The notes beneath the pieces were generated by a model, which saw only the letters and a program-made list of their open reading frames with translations, was not told the origin of the DNA and did no database searches. Positions 44,911 through 55,914 of a stretch of DNA of 64,000 nucleotides are shown here, piece after piece. The position numbers and the translations under genes were made by a program. The stretch is from positions 186,001 to 250,000 of the forward strand of contig JAPDFW010000088.1 of the NCBI GenBank assembly GCA_028826165.1, in the 5' to 3' direction. This stretch comes from Anaeramoeba ignava. Its lineage: Eukaryota > Metamonada > Anaeramoebidae. How positions within the stretch are numbered: position 1 is the first letter of the stretch; the number at the start of each line of letters is the position of its first letter.

Positions 44911-46778
44911 ATGTCATTGCAAAATGCTTTAAAATCAGTTCAACTCAAAAAACAAACTCAACAAAATTCAACAGAAAATAATTTAAATGGATTTTTTACA
45001 GAACAAGAATTAAGAGATGGACAAAAACAAGTTTTAGAAGTTAATATTGAAAATTGGATTGAATTATTAGAAAGCAAAAATTTAACTTTTCCAACTAAAT
45101 TTGTTTCCATTTCAATTCAAGAAGCAAAATCATTAAAAGAATGTTGTGAACAACAAAAAAAATATGGAAAAATTGAAGAAAATAAATTAAGTGAATTGAA
45201 TGATTTGAAAAAAAAACTTAATCAAGAAATCAAAGATTTGCTTTCGAATTCCAAATTTAATCAAGATGGTATTTTTATGAAAATGTCTTCAAGAAGTGCT
45301 AAAGATGCTATTGAATTTCATCCTAATTTTCCAATATTTTACAAAAATCAACTTCTTGATTTGAAAAAACCTTTTAAAGATATTTCAGAAAATGAAAAGC
45401 TATTTGCTTTAATTGAAGCTAGTAAAAATTGTTTGAAAGTTAAAAATGCTGATGATATTATTTTCTTAGTTACTCATAGTGATAGAATTTGGATGGATAT
45501 GAGTATTGCATTAGAAAATATTGATATTTTTAACGAAAGTTTTGTTTTGAGAACTTGGTTTGATATTGATGCTGATCTTGAGGTTGATTTATTTCAAAAA
45601 TATTTCAAAAATATTTCAAAAATATTTTAATAATATTTCAATAATATTTCAATAATATTTTAATAATATTTATTTCAATATTTATTTTCAATATTTATTT
45701 TAATAATATTTATTTCAATACTTATTTCAATAATATTTATTTTAATAATATTTATTTCATTATTATTTATTTCAATAATATTTCAATAATATTTATTTTA
45801 ATAATATTTATTTTAATAATATTTATTTCAAAAATATTTATTTCATTATTTATTTCAATAAAATTTATTTCAATAATATTTCAAAAATATTTCAAAAATA
45901 TTTCAAAAATATTTCAATAATATTTCAATAATATTTCAATAATATTTATTTCAATATTTATTTTAATAATATTTATTTTAATAATATTTATTTCAATACT
46001 TATTTCAATAATATTTATTTTTAATAATATTTCAAAAATATTTCAAAAATATTTCAATAATATTTATTTCAATATTTATTTTCAATATTTATTTCTCATT
46101 ATTATTTTAATAATATTTCAATAATATTTATTTCAATATTTATTTTAATAATATTTCTTTCAATAATATTTATTTTAATAATATTTATTTCATTATTATT
46201 TATTTCAATAATATTTCAAAAATATTTATTTCAATAATATTTATTTCAATAATATTTCAATAATATTTTAATAATATTTCAATAATATTTTAATAATATT
46301 TCAATAATATTTTAATAATATTTCAATAATATTTATTTTAATATTTATTTCAATAATATCTATTTTAATAATATTTATTTTATTATTTTAATATTATTTA
46401 AAAATAGTTTAGAGGTTATGTTTTTAATAATAATCTTAATGCTCTTTCTCAATATTTTCAATACTTCTCTTCTCCAAGACTTGTTGAACAAAAAGAAGAA
46501 ATCCAAAAAATTATTTTAAATTTTTTCGAAAATGAAGTCAAACCTTGTTTATCAACAAAATTTACCAATTATGTTATTGATTTTTGTATTGCAAAAGAAC
46601 CAAAAATCAACCTTTTGTTATTGAATTAAATGCATTCCATTTTTCTGATACTTGTTTATTTAATTGGGCAAAAGATCAAGAACTTTTTAAAAATGGACCT
46701 TTTGAATTTAGAATAACAGAAAAACCAAGATCTGAGCAAAAAGCTGAATTAGAAAAATCTTGGAAAGAAATTAATTGA
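44911..46778 (+). CDS. CDC123: CDC123 (D123) family protein, eIF2 assembly factor
   Basis: ATP-grasp-type chaperone that helps assemble translation factor eIF2 in the cytosol. Exons 44911-45582 and 46408-46778 join at phase 0 to give DIDADLE/FRGYVFNNNLNALSQY, matching the EFR-x-FV...ALSQ motif of the family. Other motifs: WIELLESKNLTFPTKFVSIS, IFMKMSSRSAKDA (ATP-binding lysine and KDA box), SFVLRTWFDID, and near the end PFVIELNAFHFSDTCLFNW, the N/D-rich metal-binding end of the ATP-grasp fold. Near 46594 a five-A run where six are expected (EPKNQPFVIELN) breaks the frame and is probably an error. About 300 residues, normal for the family. Confidence 0.9.
45583..46407. repeat. CDC123 intron, AATAATATTTATTTC array
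   Basis: The 825-nt intron consists of aatatttcaat and aatatttattt words in irregular order, between donor GTTGAT and acceptor AATAG. Confidence 0.9.
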
Positions 46779-47120
46779 AACAGTTAAAATTTAAAAACAA
46801 AAATAAGAATAATTTTTGCTTTTTACAAAAACAAAATAATAATTTTTGCCAGTTCAAATTTTTATTTTTAAAATTTAATTTTTATTTTTAATCTGATTGA
46901 GAAGAATCTGAATGCCATTCATTTGATTCATATTTATGTTCGTGATTTTGGACAATTATCTTTTAAAGTTTAGATAATTTTTAAATGGGACAAGTATTTT
47001 GCAAAACTCCATTATTTTTGAACAAGTTGTTTGTTTTTAAATGACATTATTTGCAAATGAAAAACAAGCTATTTTTTATTTCAAATATTTTTTTGAAATT
47101 ATAAATATTTTGGAATTAAT
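46779..47120. other. Intergenic, with a possible terminal exon on the minus strand
   Basis: AT-rich. On the minus strand 46890-46965 reads HEHKYESNEWHSDSSQSD and then a stop, with an AAAAG acceptor just upstream. This would be a plausible acidic C-terminal exon of the zinc-finger gene, but the splice phase to it could not be made to fit, so it is not included in that model. Confidence 0.3.
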
Positions 47121-48413
47121 TTATATTTTGGAAATTATAAATATTTTACGATTAGAAATCTTTTTTATTCGAGTATCTCGATAAAATGATCTAAATTCAA
47201 CTTTGTCTAATGTTAAATTATTTGAATATGGTTGAAAATTTTGTTGTGCTTTTTCAATATCTTTTCTAATTGGATTTGGATGACGAAATGGACAATTATC
47301 ATTCTTACAATTAGATAAATTGAAGCAAATACATTCATTAACTGGATGAAGATTTGGATTTTGTGCTCTATTTTCCCAATGTTCATAATTATAACACCAA
47401 TTCATTTTTGGATTATAAAAAAATTTGCATCCATTTGGATTATAATTTTGAAATTGATTTGTTGATCCAAATTTTCTTTGATGTTCTTCTGTTGATTCTT
47501 TTGTTTTCTTTAAAATATCTTCATATTCTTTTTCTGTTAATTTTTTTGATTTTTTTATCAATTTTGGAATATTTTCTTTTCCAACTATTGATTCAATATT
47601 AATTAATTTTTGATCACATTGGCATTTATATTCAGTTCCATATTTTTTTAATAAATCAATAACACAATTAAAACAATAAAATTTTCCACAATTATCACAA
47701 ATTATTAAATATTGTGGTTCTAGTCTTTTATGACAATATTTGCATTCATAAAATGGATTTCTTCTAACAAAAAGCTATTTTTGGATTTTGATTTTGATTT
47801 TGATTTTAATTTTGATTTTGATTTTAATTTTAAATTTGAATTTGATTTTGATTTTTAATTTGATTTTAATTTTGATTTTAATTTTAATTTTAATTTTGAT
47901 TTTAATAATTTTAATTTTAAATTTTGATTTTTAATTTTAATTTTGATTTTGATTTTGATTTTGATTTTGATTTTGATTTTGATTTTGATTTTGATTTTGA
48001 TTTTGATTTTGATTTTAATTTTAATTTTGATTTTGATTTTAAATTTAATTTTAATTTTAATTTTGATTTTGATTTTGATTTTAATTTTGATTTTGATTTT
48101 GATTTTGATTTTAATTTTGATTTTGATTTTGATTTTGAATTAATTTTTTACATCAATAGAATCATCACTTTCAAATGATTTTTTAATTTTAGAAAATTTA
48201 ACCCATCCCCAAATTTTTGGACTTTTATCATAACTAAGAATTCCATATTTTTCAATTTTCCCAAATTTTTTAAGCATTTCAATTATATTTTGATTTGACT
48301 AAAATAAAAATAATAAATTTAAATTTAATAATTTAATTTATAATAAATTTAATAATAAATTTTACTTTTTTAATTTCAAAAACATAATAATTCCTTTGCT
48401 TTTGTGCTTCCAT
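47121..48413 (-). CDS. RING-like / CCCH zinc-finger protein
   Basis: Exons 48366-48413 and 48152-48298, then one starting at 47774, all phase 0. N-terminus MEAQKQRNYYVFEIKK, then IIEMLKKFGKIEKYGI and a basic/acidic linker. Next is an eight-cysteine cluster, C-x2-C-x11-C-x2-C-x4-C-x2-C-x13-C-x-C (CKYC, CDNC, CFNC, CQC), like a RING or IBR finger. After a charged linker come NGCKFFYNPKMNWCYNYEHW and a CCCH finger, CFNLSNCKNDNCPFRH (C-x5-C-x4-C-x3-H). The combination suggests an RNA-binding or ubiquitin-ligase protein; neither is shown. About 280 residues. The 3' end is uncertain because a donor-like GTAAAA lies at 47147 before the stop. Confidence 0.72.
47777..48151. repeat. Intron filled with GATTTT/AATTTT hexamers
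   Basis: The second intron of the zinc-finger gene is wholly hexameric, gatttt with interspersed aatttt. Confidence 0.9.
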
Positions 48414-49038
48414 TATTAATTTTTAATTGTTATTTATTGTTATTTTGTTTTTTAAAATGAAGATTAAATTAAATTGATAAAATTTGATTGATTTTTTGTT
48501 TTATAAAAATTTTAATCAAAAAAATTTAAATAAAATAAATTTAATTTAATTTAATTTAATTTTTTTAATGTTTTGTGATTCTTTTTTTATTATTAATTAA
48601 ATTAAATTATTATTAATAATAAAGAAAAAAAATGAATGAAAAAAAAAATGAAAAAAAAAATGAAAAAATTTTTTTTAATTTTTTAATTTTGAAATTTAAT
48701 TTTTTAATTTTAATTTAAATTGAAATTGATTTTAAAAAATTAAAATTAGATTATTTTAATGTCTCTTTATTTATAAATTTTATTAATTTTATTAATTTTA
48801 TTTTTTATTTAAAAAGTTCACATTTTTTATTTTTTCAAATTTTTATTTTTAATTTAAAAAAAATAAAAATTAAAAAATAAAAAATGAAAAGGAATTAATT
48901 TTTGATTTTTAATTTTAATTCTTTGATTTAAATTTAATTTAAAATTTTTGATTAAATTTTTTTTTTTATTATTATTAAAAATTAAAATTAAAAATCGGAA
49001 AAAAAAATTTAAAAAAAAAAAAAAAGGAAAAAGAAAAA
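48414..49038. other. AT-rich intergenic region
   Basis: A/T homopolymer runs and aaatgaaaaaa words only. It separates the start of the zinc-finger gene from the end of the coiled-coil gene. No open frame, RNA gene or long tandem repeat is seen. Confidence 0.7.
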
Positions 49039-51521
49039 TTATTTTTTAAAATTAATTTTATCAAGAATTTCACTTAATTTAATACCTGGTTTATCAAATA
49101 ATGATTCCTAATTAAAAATTTAAAATTAAAATTTAAAATTAAAAATTAAAATTTAAAATTAAAAATTAAATTAAAAATTACTTTTAAAAAAGGAGATAAT
49201 TCAAAATTTGTTTCTTTTAAATGAATTGATGAATATTCATTTGGATAATCTTGTTCAATAATTAATTTTAAAATCATTTCTCCAATTTTAACTTGTAAAA
49301 TTTGTTGTTGATCTTGATTTTCATTTTGAATTAATTGAATATCATATTTTTGATTTAATTCTTCAATTTCTTGTTTTGTTTTTTGATAATTTATAATTCT
49401 ATTTCTAATTTCTCGAATTAAAAAATTTAAATCATTTTTTTCTTTAGAATATTCAATAATATCTTGATTTGGAAAATTATTTGGTTCAATTTCAATTCTT
49501 ATAATTTTATCTTTAATAAATTCTAAATCTATTAAATAATCAATATCTATTTTATACATATATATAAGAAAAAAACCAAAATAAAATTATTTTAATTCAA
49601 AGAAAAGAAAAGAAATAAATTTTTTCAATTTAAATTTTACATTCATTTTTTTCATTATAAACTTTAATTTTCAATTTCAGAATTTGATTTTGATTTTGAT
49701 TTTGATTTTGATTTTGATCAATAATAGTTTCTAAAATATAAATACCAGAAATATTTGAAAATGTTTGATTCATTTGTTTATACCATTCATTAATATATTT
49801 TATTTGTTTAACTTTTTCTGAAATATTATCAAGTGTTTTTTGATTTGGTGCAAATTTTCTTTGTAAATCAATTAAATCATTTTGAATTAATTCAATTTCT
49901 TCTTGAATTCTTTCAATTTCTTGTTTTTGTTTTGTAATTTCTTCATTTTTCTTTTCAATTATTTCTTTCATTTTATTAATTTCTTTTTGATTTTTAAATA
50001 TTTGTTTGATTTCTTTTATTTTTTCCATACTTTCTTCTCTAATTTGATTTACTCTTTCATAACCTATTTAAAATATTTCAAATATTTATATTTAGATTTA
50101 TATTTATATTTATATTTATATTTATATTTATATTTATATTTATATTTATATTTATATTTATATTTATATTTATATTTATATTTATATTTATATTTATATT
50201 TTATATTTATATTTATATTTATATTTTATTTATATTTTTTTTATTTATATTTATATTTTATATTTATATTTTATATTTATATTTTTTATTTATATTTATA
50301 TTTATATTTATATTTATATATTTATATTTATATTTATATTTATATTTTATATTTATATTTATATTTTATATTTATATTTATATTATATTGATATTTATAT
50401 TTTATATATTTTATTTTATATTTTTATATTTATATTTATATTTTTTAGTTTATATTTATATTTATATTTATATTTATATTTTTTTTTGTTTATATTTTTT
50501 TATATTTATTTTATATTTCATTTTATTTATAATTTATATTTATATTTATATTTATTTATTTTTATTTTTTTATATTTTTATTTTATATTTTTATTTATAT
50601 TTTTATTTTATATTTATTTTTTTTTATATTTATATTTTATATTTTATTTATATTTATAATATATATTTAATATTTATATTTATATTTATATTTATATTTT
50701 ATTTATATTTATATATTTATATTTATATTTATATTTATATTTATATTTTATATTTAGATTTATATTTAGATTTATATTTATATTTATATTTATATTTATT
50801 TATATTTTATATTTTATTTATTTTATATTTTATATTTATATTTATATTTTATATTTATATTTATATTTATATTTTTATATTTATATTTTATATTTTATAT
50901 TTATATTTATATTTATATTTATATTTATATTTATTTTATATTTATATTTATATTTATATTTATATTTTATATTTATATTTATATTTATATTTTATATTTT
51001 ATATTTATATTTATATTTATATTTATATTTATATTTATATTTATATTTATATTTATATTTATATTTATATTTATATTTTTAAATAATATTATTAATAAAT
51101 TTAATTTGAAAAAAATACTTGAAGCAAATTTATCCATTAATTCTTCTAAATTCTTTTTATTTATTTCTTTTTTCTGTTTTGATTTTTCTTTTTTTTCTTT
51201 TAAATCTTCATTTTCTTGTAAATTTTCTTTTAAATTTTGTTTTTCAATTTCTTTTTCAATTTCTGAAATATTTTTAAAAGAAATGAGTTTTTCAAAAAAT
51301 TCTTTTTTTGTTGCAAGTTCTAAAAATGTAAATTTAAGTTTTGAAAATTGATTTTTAATTCTTTCAAGTTCTGTAAAATAATTAATCATTCCTGTTGTAT
51401 TTTCATTCATTTGTTTTATCATTTCTGTAAATTTAAGTGAATTAATTTCAATTTCTTCAATTCCTTTTTGAAATTGTTTTATCCATTCTTTTTTATTTTT
51501 TATTATTTTTTTTTCATTCAT
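49039..51521 (-). CDS. Coiled-coil protein with small C-terminal globular domain (possibly kinetochore-like)
   Basis: Exons 51119-51521, 49641-50063, 49182-49546 and 49039-49107 total 1,260 nt, one frame of 419 residues, with GT/AG ends and matching phases (1, 1, 0). Residues 1-110 are helical (EINSLKFTEMIKQMNEN). Residues 120-230 are a strong coiled coil (KQKQEIERIQEEIELIQNDL). Then EWYKQMNQTFSNISGIYILE opens an alternating strand/helix part (ILKLKIKVYNEKNE; KIIRIEIEPNNF), ending EYSSIHLKETNFELSPFLK and the short last exon SLFDKPGIKLSEILDKINF. The coiled coil followed by 'L..SGI.I...' and RWD-like strands recalls kinetochore Spc7/KNL1-type C-termini; that is a suggestion only. Family not firmly recognised. 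Confidence 0.72.
50064..51118. repeat. Intron filled with TATATT hexamers
   Basis: One kilobase of tttata hexamers with frequent one-base slippages, between donor GTATTT and acceptor AATAG of the coiled-coil gene. Confidence 0.9.
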
Positions 51522-51599
51522 TTTTTATTTTAAATTTTTAAAATTTTTTTGAAAAGAAAAAAAAAATGAAAATAAAAAAATGAAAATAAAAAAATGAAA

Positions 51600-52035
51600 A
51601 TAAATATTTTTTAATTTAAAAAATTATCCGATTTTAATTTTAATTTTAATTTTAAATTTTAATTTTAAATTTTAATTTTAATTTTAATTTTAATTTTAAT
51701 TTTATAAATGAATTTTAATTTTAATTTTAATTTTAATTTTAATTTTAATTTTAATTTTAATTTTAATTTTAATTTTAATTTTAATTTTAATTTTAATTTT
51801 AATTTTAATTTTAATTTTAATTTTAATTTTAATTTTAATTTTAATTTTAATTTTAATTTTAATTTTAATTTTAAATTTTAATTTGAATTTTAATTTTAAT
51901 TTGAATTTTAATTTTAATTTTAATTTTAATTTTAATTTTAATTTTAATTTTAATTTTAATTTTAATTTTAATTTTAATTTTAATTTTAATTTTAATTTTA
52001 ATTTTAATTTTTAATTTTAATTTTAATTTTTAATT
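51600..52035. repeat. TTTTAA hexamer array between convergent-side gene ends
   Basis: Continuous ttttaa hexamers run up to and into the 3' end of the CWF19L1 gene, whose last codons are a KQ repeat. Confidence 0.9.
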
Positions 52036-54154
52036 TTAATTTTGTTTTTGTTTTTGTTTTTGTTTTTGAATAAATTTTTGAAATTTTTCTCTAAATTGAT
52101 TTGTATTATCTTCTTGTTCTTTTTTTGATTCTTCACATTCTTTCCAATTTAATCTTTCTGGTTTATTAATTAAATCACAAACAAATTCTCTTGAAAAATT
52201 CATAATAATTTTTTTTTGTTCTTGATTTTGAATTTTTGTAATTAAATTCTTTTGATTTGGTAATTGAATCCACAAATATTCATCTTCACTTTTAAATTTT
52301 ATTAAAAAATCTTTCATTTTTATTTCTTCAAATTGAATTGGATATTTTTTTCTGTTTATGAATTCTTGAATTTTAGTTTCAATAATATTTGTTTCTGTTT
52401 CTTTATTTTTTGGAATTGGAAATATTTGAATTAATCCATGTTGAAATTTCTTGCTTTTAAATTGAATTGATCTTTCGAAAATTAAAATATTTTGATTTTG
52501 ATTTTGATTTTGAAAAAGAACGAAGTGATTCAATTAATTTTAATGTTTCTTTTTGTGCTTTTTCATTGAATGAAACAAAATTTGGAATATGATTAATTGG
52601 AAGAATTAAACAATCTTCTTTGCTAATTCCTCCTTTTGGTAATGCAAGATAAATATCTTCTCCAATATTTACAATTAAATGTGTTTCACAAGAAGATGAT
52701 GATAAACAAAACCAACATTCTTGATTTGTATCTTCTTTTGTTTTTTTGTTTTCATTTGTTTGTTTTGGATATTTGTTTCTTTTTTTATTTTCATTTCTTG
52801 GATTTCTTAATTGATTTGAATTTCTTAATTGATTTTGATTTCTTAATTGATTTGGATTTCTTAATTGATTTGAATTTTGATTTCCTTTTTTTAATTTGGA
52901 AATTGAATTTGTTTGTTGAAATTTCCAATTTGGATTATTTGAATTATTAAAAAGAAATGGAAAATTTTCTCGATAAATTTGTTCTTCAATTCCAATTTTT
53001 TTTTGATTTTGATTTTGATTTTTATTTTGATTTTGATTTTGATTTTGATTTTGATTTTGATTTTGATTTTGATTTTGATTCATTTCATTTTCAATTTTTT
53101 TAAAAGGAGAAATTGTTGAATTTTGAGGATGTTGATAAAGTTTTTCTTTTTCAATTTGATTTAATGGTAATAAATTAAGAGCATATAAATATTTTTGTTT
53201 TTTTGTATTTTGAAATTCAGCTAATGAAATGAATCTTGAAATATGTGATTTGCTTGAATAAAAATATGGATTTCTATTTATATTTTTTTTTATAAAAAAA
53301 TTAAAAACTTAAAATTTAAAAATTAAAAAAATTAAAATAAAAAATTAAAAAAACCTTTCAAAATAGAAATCTTTTGATGAAGTAAAATGATATCTTGGTT
53401 TTGATTTAATTGAAATATTTTGAATTAATAAAGATCCATTTTCACTAAATTCATGAACTTTTGTTGTTATCATTGGATTTTCATCATCAAATTCAATAAT
53501 ATTCATTGGCCATTTATAACTTAAAAGAATATCTATCATTCCCCATGATTTAATAAATGTTTCAAATTTCTTTTTGATTTTTTCTTCATCAAAATAATTT
53601 GAAAATGAAATGAATCCGATTGAAATATCTTTATCAATAATTATTCCTGTTTCTTTCAAAAAATGTATTATTTTTTCATTTTGATTTTGATTTTGAATTT
53701 GATTTTGATTTTGATTTTGATTTTGATTTTGATTTTGATTTTGATTTTGATTTTGATTTTGATTTTGATTTTGATTTTGATTTTGATTTTGATTTTGATT
53801 TTGATTTTGATTTTGATTTTTGATTTTTGATTTTTGATTTTGATTTTTGATTTTTGATTTTTGATTTTGATTTTCATTTTCATTTTGATTTTGATTTTGA
53901 TAATCATTTATTGCTTTTAAATCATATTCATTTGAAATAATTGAATAAGTTTTAATTGATAATTCATTTTGAAAAGAAATAAAAGATTGGAATTGAGATT
54001 GATAATTATTTTTTGATTTATTATTAAATAAATTTCCAACAATTAAAAGTAAATCAAATTGACCTTTATTTTTATTTAAATTATTAATTAATTTATTAAA
54101 TTTTTCAAATTCTCCATTAATATCTCCTGAAATAAGTATTTTTTTATTTATCAT
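52036..54154 (-). CDS. CWF19L1: CWF19L1/Drn1-type protein (lariat debranching cofactor family)
   Basis: Exons 53355-54154 and 52036-53273 join at phase 2 to give FYFER/NPYFYSSKSH. The N-terminal half is a metallophosphoesterase-like domain: KILISGDINGEFEKF, FDLLLIVGNLF, DILLSYKWPMNI, KPRYHFTSSKDFYFERF. The central (QN)n array and NQLRN repeats are lineage-specific. The C-terminal half has the CwfJ HIT-like domains: ECWFCLSSSSCETHLIVNIG, YLALPKGGISKEDCLILPIN, QHGLIQIFPIP, REFVCDLINKPERLNWKECE. The family associates with spliceosomal complexes and debranching enzyme. Near 52530 the reading changes frame between TLKLIE and NHFVLFQNQN, beside a dinucleotide-like repeat; probably an error. Close and divergent from POMP (106 bp). 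Confidence 0.93.
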
Positions 54155-54260
54155 TTCTTTTTATATTATTAAAAAAAAAATAAAAAAATGATAAAAAATG
54201 ATTAAAAATTTTTTTCATTTTTTTTTTTCATTTTTTTTTAAAAAACAAAAATTTATAATA
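54155..54260. promoter_or_regulatory. Shared 106-bp promoter region of CWF19L1 and POMP
   Basis: The start codons of two divergent genes are separated by only 106 bp of A/T runs, so the two core promoters must lie here or overlap the transcripts. No conserved motif is evident. Confidence 0.5.
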
Positions 54261-54830
54261 ATGGAAATAAAACAAGAAAATTTACCATTAAATAATGGAG
54301 AAAGATATTTTAAAGAAAATTCAATACAAAATAAACCAAAAAATAATATAATTGTTCATCCAGTTCAAATTATTGAAAAAAATGTATTTTTAATTTAATT
54401 TAATTTTATTTTTTATTTTAATTTTATTTTATTTAAATTTTAATAATAAAAAAGAATGAAATTTTTGAAAAAAGAGCTAATTATCAAATTGCTAAAAATA
54501 CATTTGGAGAACATATGATAATGAGATTTATGATTGAAGAACAATTTTTTTCAGAACCAATGAGACTTCCAGGTCTTTCTTCTTCATTTATTGGATTAGA
54601 AACAATACTTGGAAAAGATGATTCTATTTCTCTTAATGATTATTTGAATTGTATTTTATTTCTATTTTTTTAAATTTTAATTTTTAAATTTTTAAATTGA
54701 GAACCAAAAACAATTTTAATTTTTAATTTTAAATTTTTAATTATAAATAAAAATAGCTGGATTTGAATCACCAGAAGAATCTTTAGATTTACATCAAACA
54801 ATGGAAAAAAAATTGGGACTTTTTAATTAA
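54261..54830 (+). CDS. POMP: POMP/Ump1 proteasome maturation factor
   Basis: Chaperone for 20S proteasome half-mer assembly. Exons 54261-54383, 54455-54650 and 54757-54830 sum to 130 residues, the normal length. Family signatures in order: NIIVHPVQIIEKN (the HP-x-E box), FGEHMIMRFMIEEQFF, RLPGLSSSFIGLETILGKDD (the RLPFLPSSNL region) and SLNDYLN followed by an acidic C-terminus ending KLGLFN. Splice phases are 0 and 1. Introns are 71 and 106 nt. Confidence 0.94.
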
Positions 54831-55914
54831 ATTCAATCTTTAAATCCAATTTTAAATTCAATTTTAAATCCAAATTTTAAATCCAAATTTTAAATCCAAA
54901 TTTTAAATTCAATTTTAAATTCAATTTTAAATCAAATTTTAAATTCAAATTTTAAATCCAATTTTAAATTCAATTTTAAATCCAAATTTTAAATCCAAAT
55001 TTTAAATCCAAATTTTAAATCCAATTTTTAAATCAAATTTTAAATCAAATTTTAAATTCAATTTTTAAATTCAATCTTTTTCTTTTCTTTTTTCTTTTTT
55101 GAAAACAAAAAATCAATAAAACAAAATGATCCAAAAAAATTTTTTAAAAAATAAGAATAGATTTAATTTAATATTTAATTTATAAATTAATTTAAAAATA
55201 TAATTTAATATTTAATTTTATGTTTAAAATAATAATTTAATGTTTTAGATTTAAATATTTTATTATTTAAATATTTAACATATAAAAATATAAAAATAAG
55301 AATAGATTTAATTTAATATTTAATTTATAAATTAATTTAAAAAAATATAATTTAATATTTAGTTTTATTATTAAAATAATAATTTATTGTTTTAGATTTA
55401 AATATTTTATTATTTAAAAATATTTTGAAAATTGATTTTTTTGAAATTAAAATTTTATCTTTTTTTTTTGAATTAAATTGAATTAATATTAATTTGGAAA
55501 TTTGTTTTTAATTTAAATAATCTTTAAATTCCAAAAATTAAATTTAATTTCCTTTTTTTTAATTATTTTCATTTTTTTTCATTTTTTTTTCAAAATAAAA
55601 ATAAAAACAATTTTAATTAAGTAAATATTTTTTAAAAAAAATTAAATATAAAAATATTAAATTAAGCATAAATTATTTATTAAAAACATTTAAATAATCA
55701 AATTAATTATAAATTAATAATTAAAATTAAATTTATTTAATAAAAAATAAAAATAAAAAACAATTTTAATTAAGTAAATATTTTTTAAAAAAAATTAAAT
55801 ATAAAAATATTAAATTAAACATAAATTATTTATTAAAAACATTTAAATAATCGAATTAATTATAAATTAATTATTTTTTCCTTTTTTAAAAATTAAGAAA
55901 AAAAAGACAAGTTA
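54831..55914. repeat. Intergenic with short tandem array and two pairs of direct repeats
   Basis: 54835-55070 is an aaattttaaatccaatttt array. Two tandem duplications of about 140-150 nt follow: 55155-55285 against 55300-55430 (taagaatagatttaatttaa start), and 55605-55740 against 55745-55875 (aaacaattttaattaagtaa start). Each pair differs by a few bases. No gene is seen. Confidence 0.75.

Noticed and set aside
48152-48413. HUH/Rep-like start in the zinc-finger gene (YYVFEIKK ... GKIEKYGI ... WGWVKFSK)
   Set aside because: A faint pattern resemblance to rolling-circle Rep N-termini, but no HUH motif or catalytic Tyr is present.
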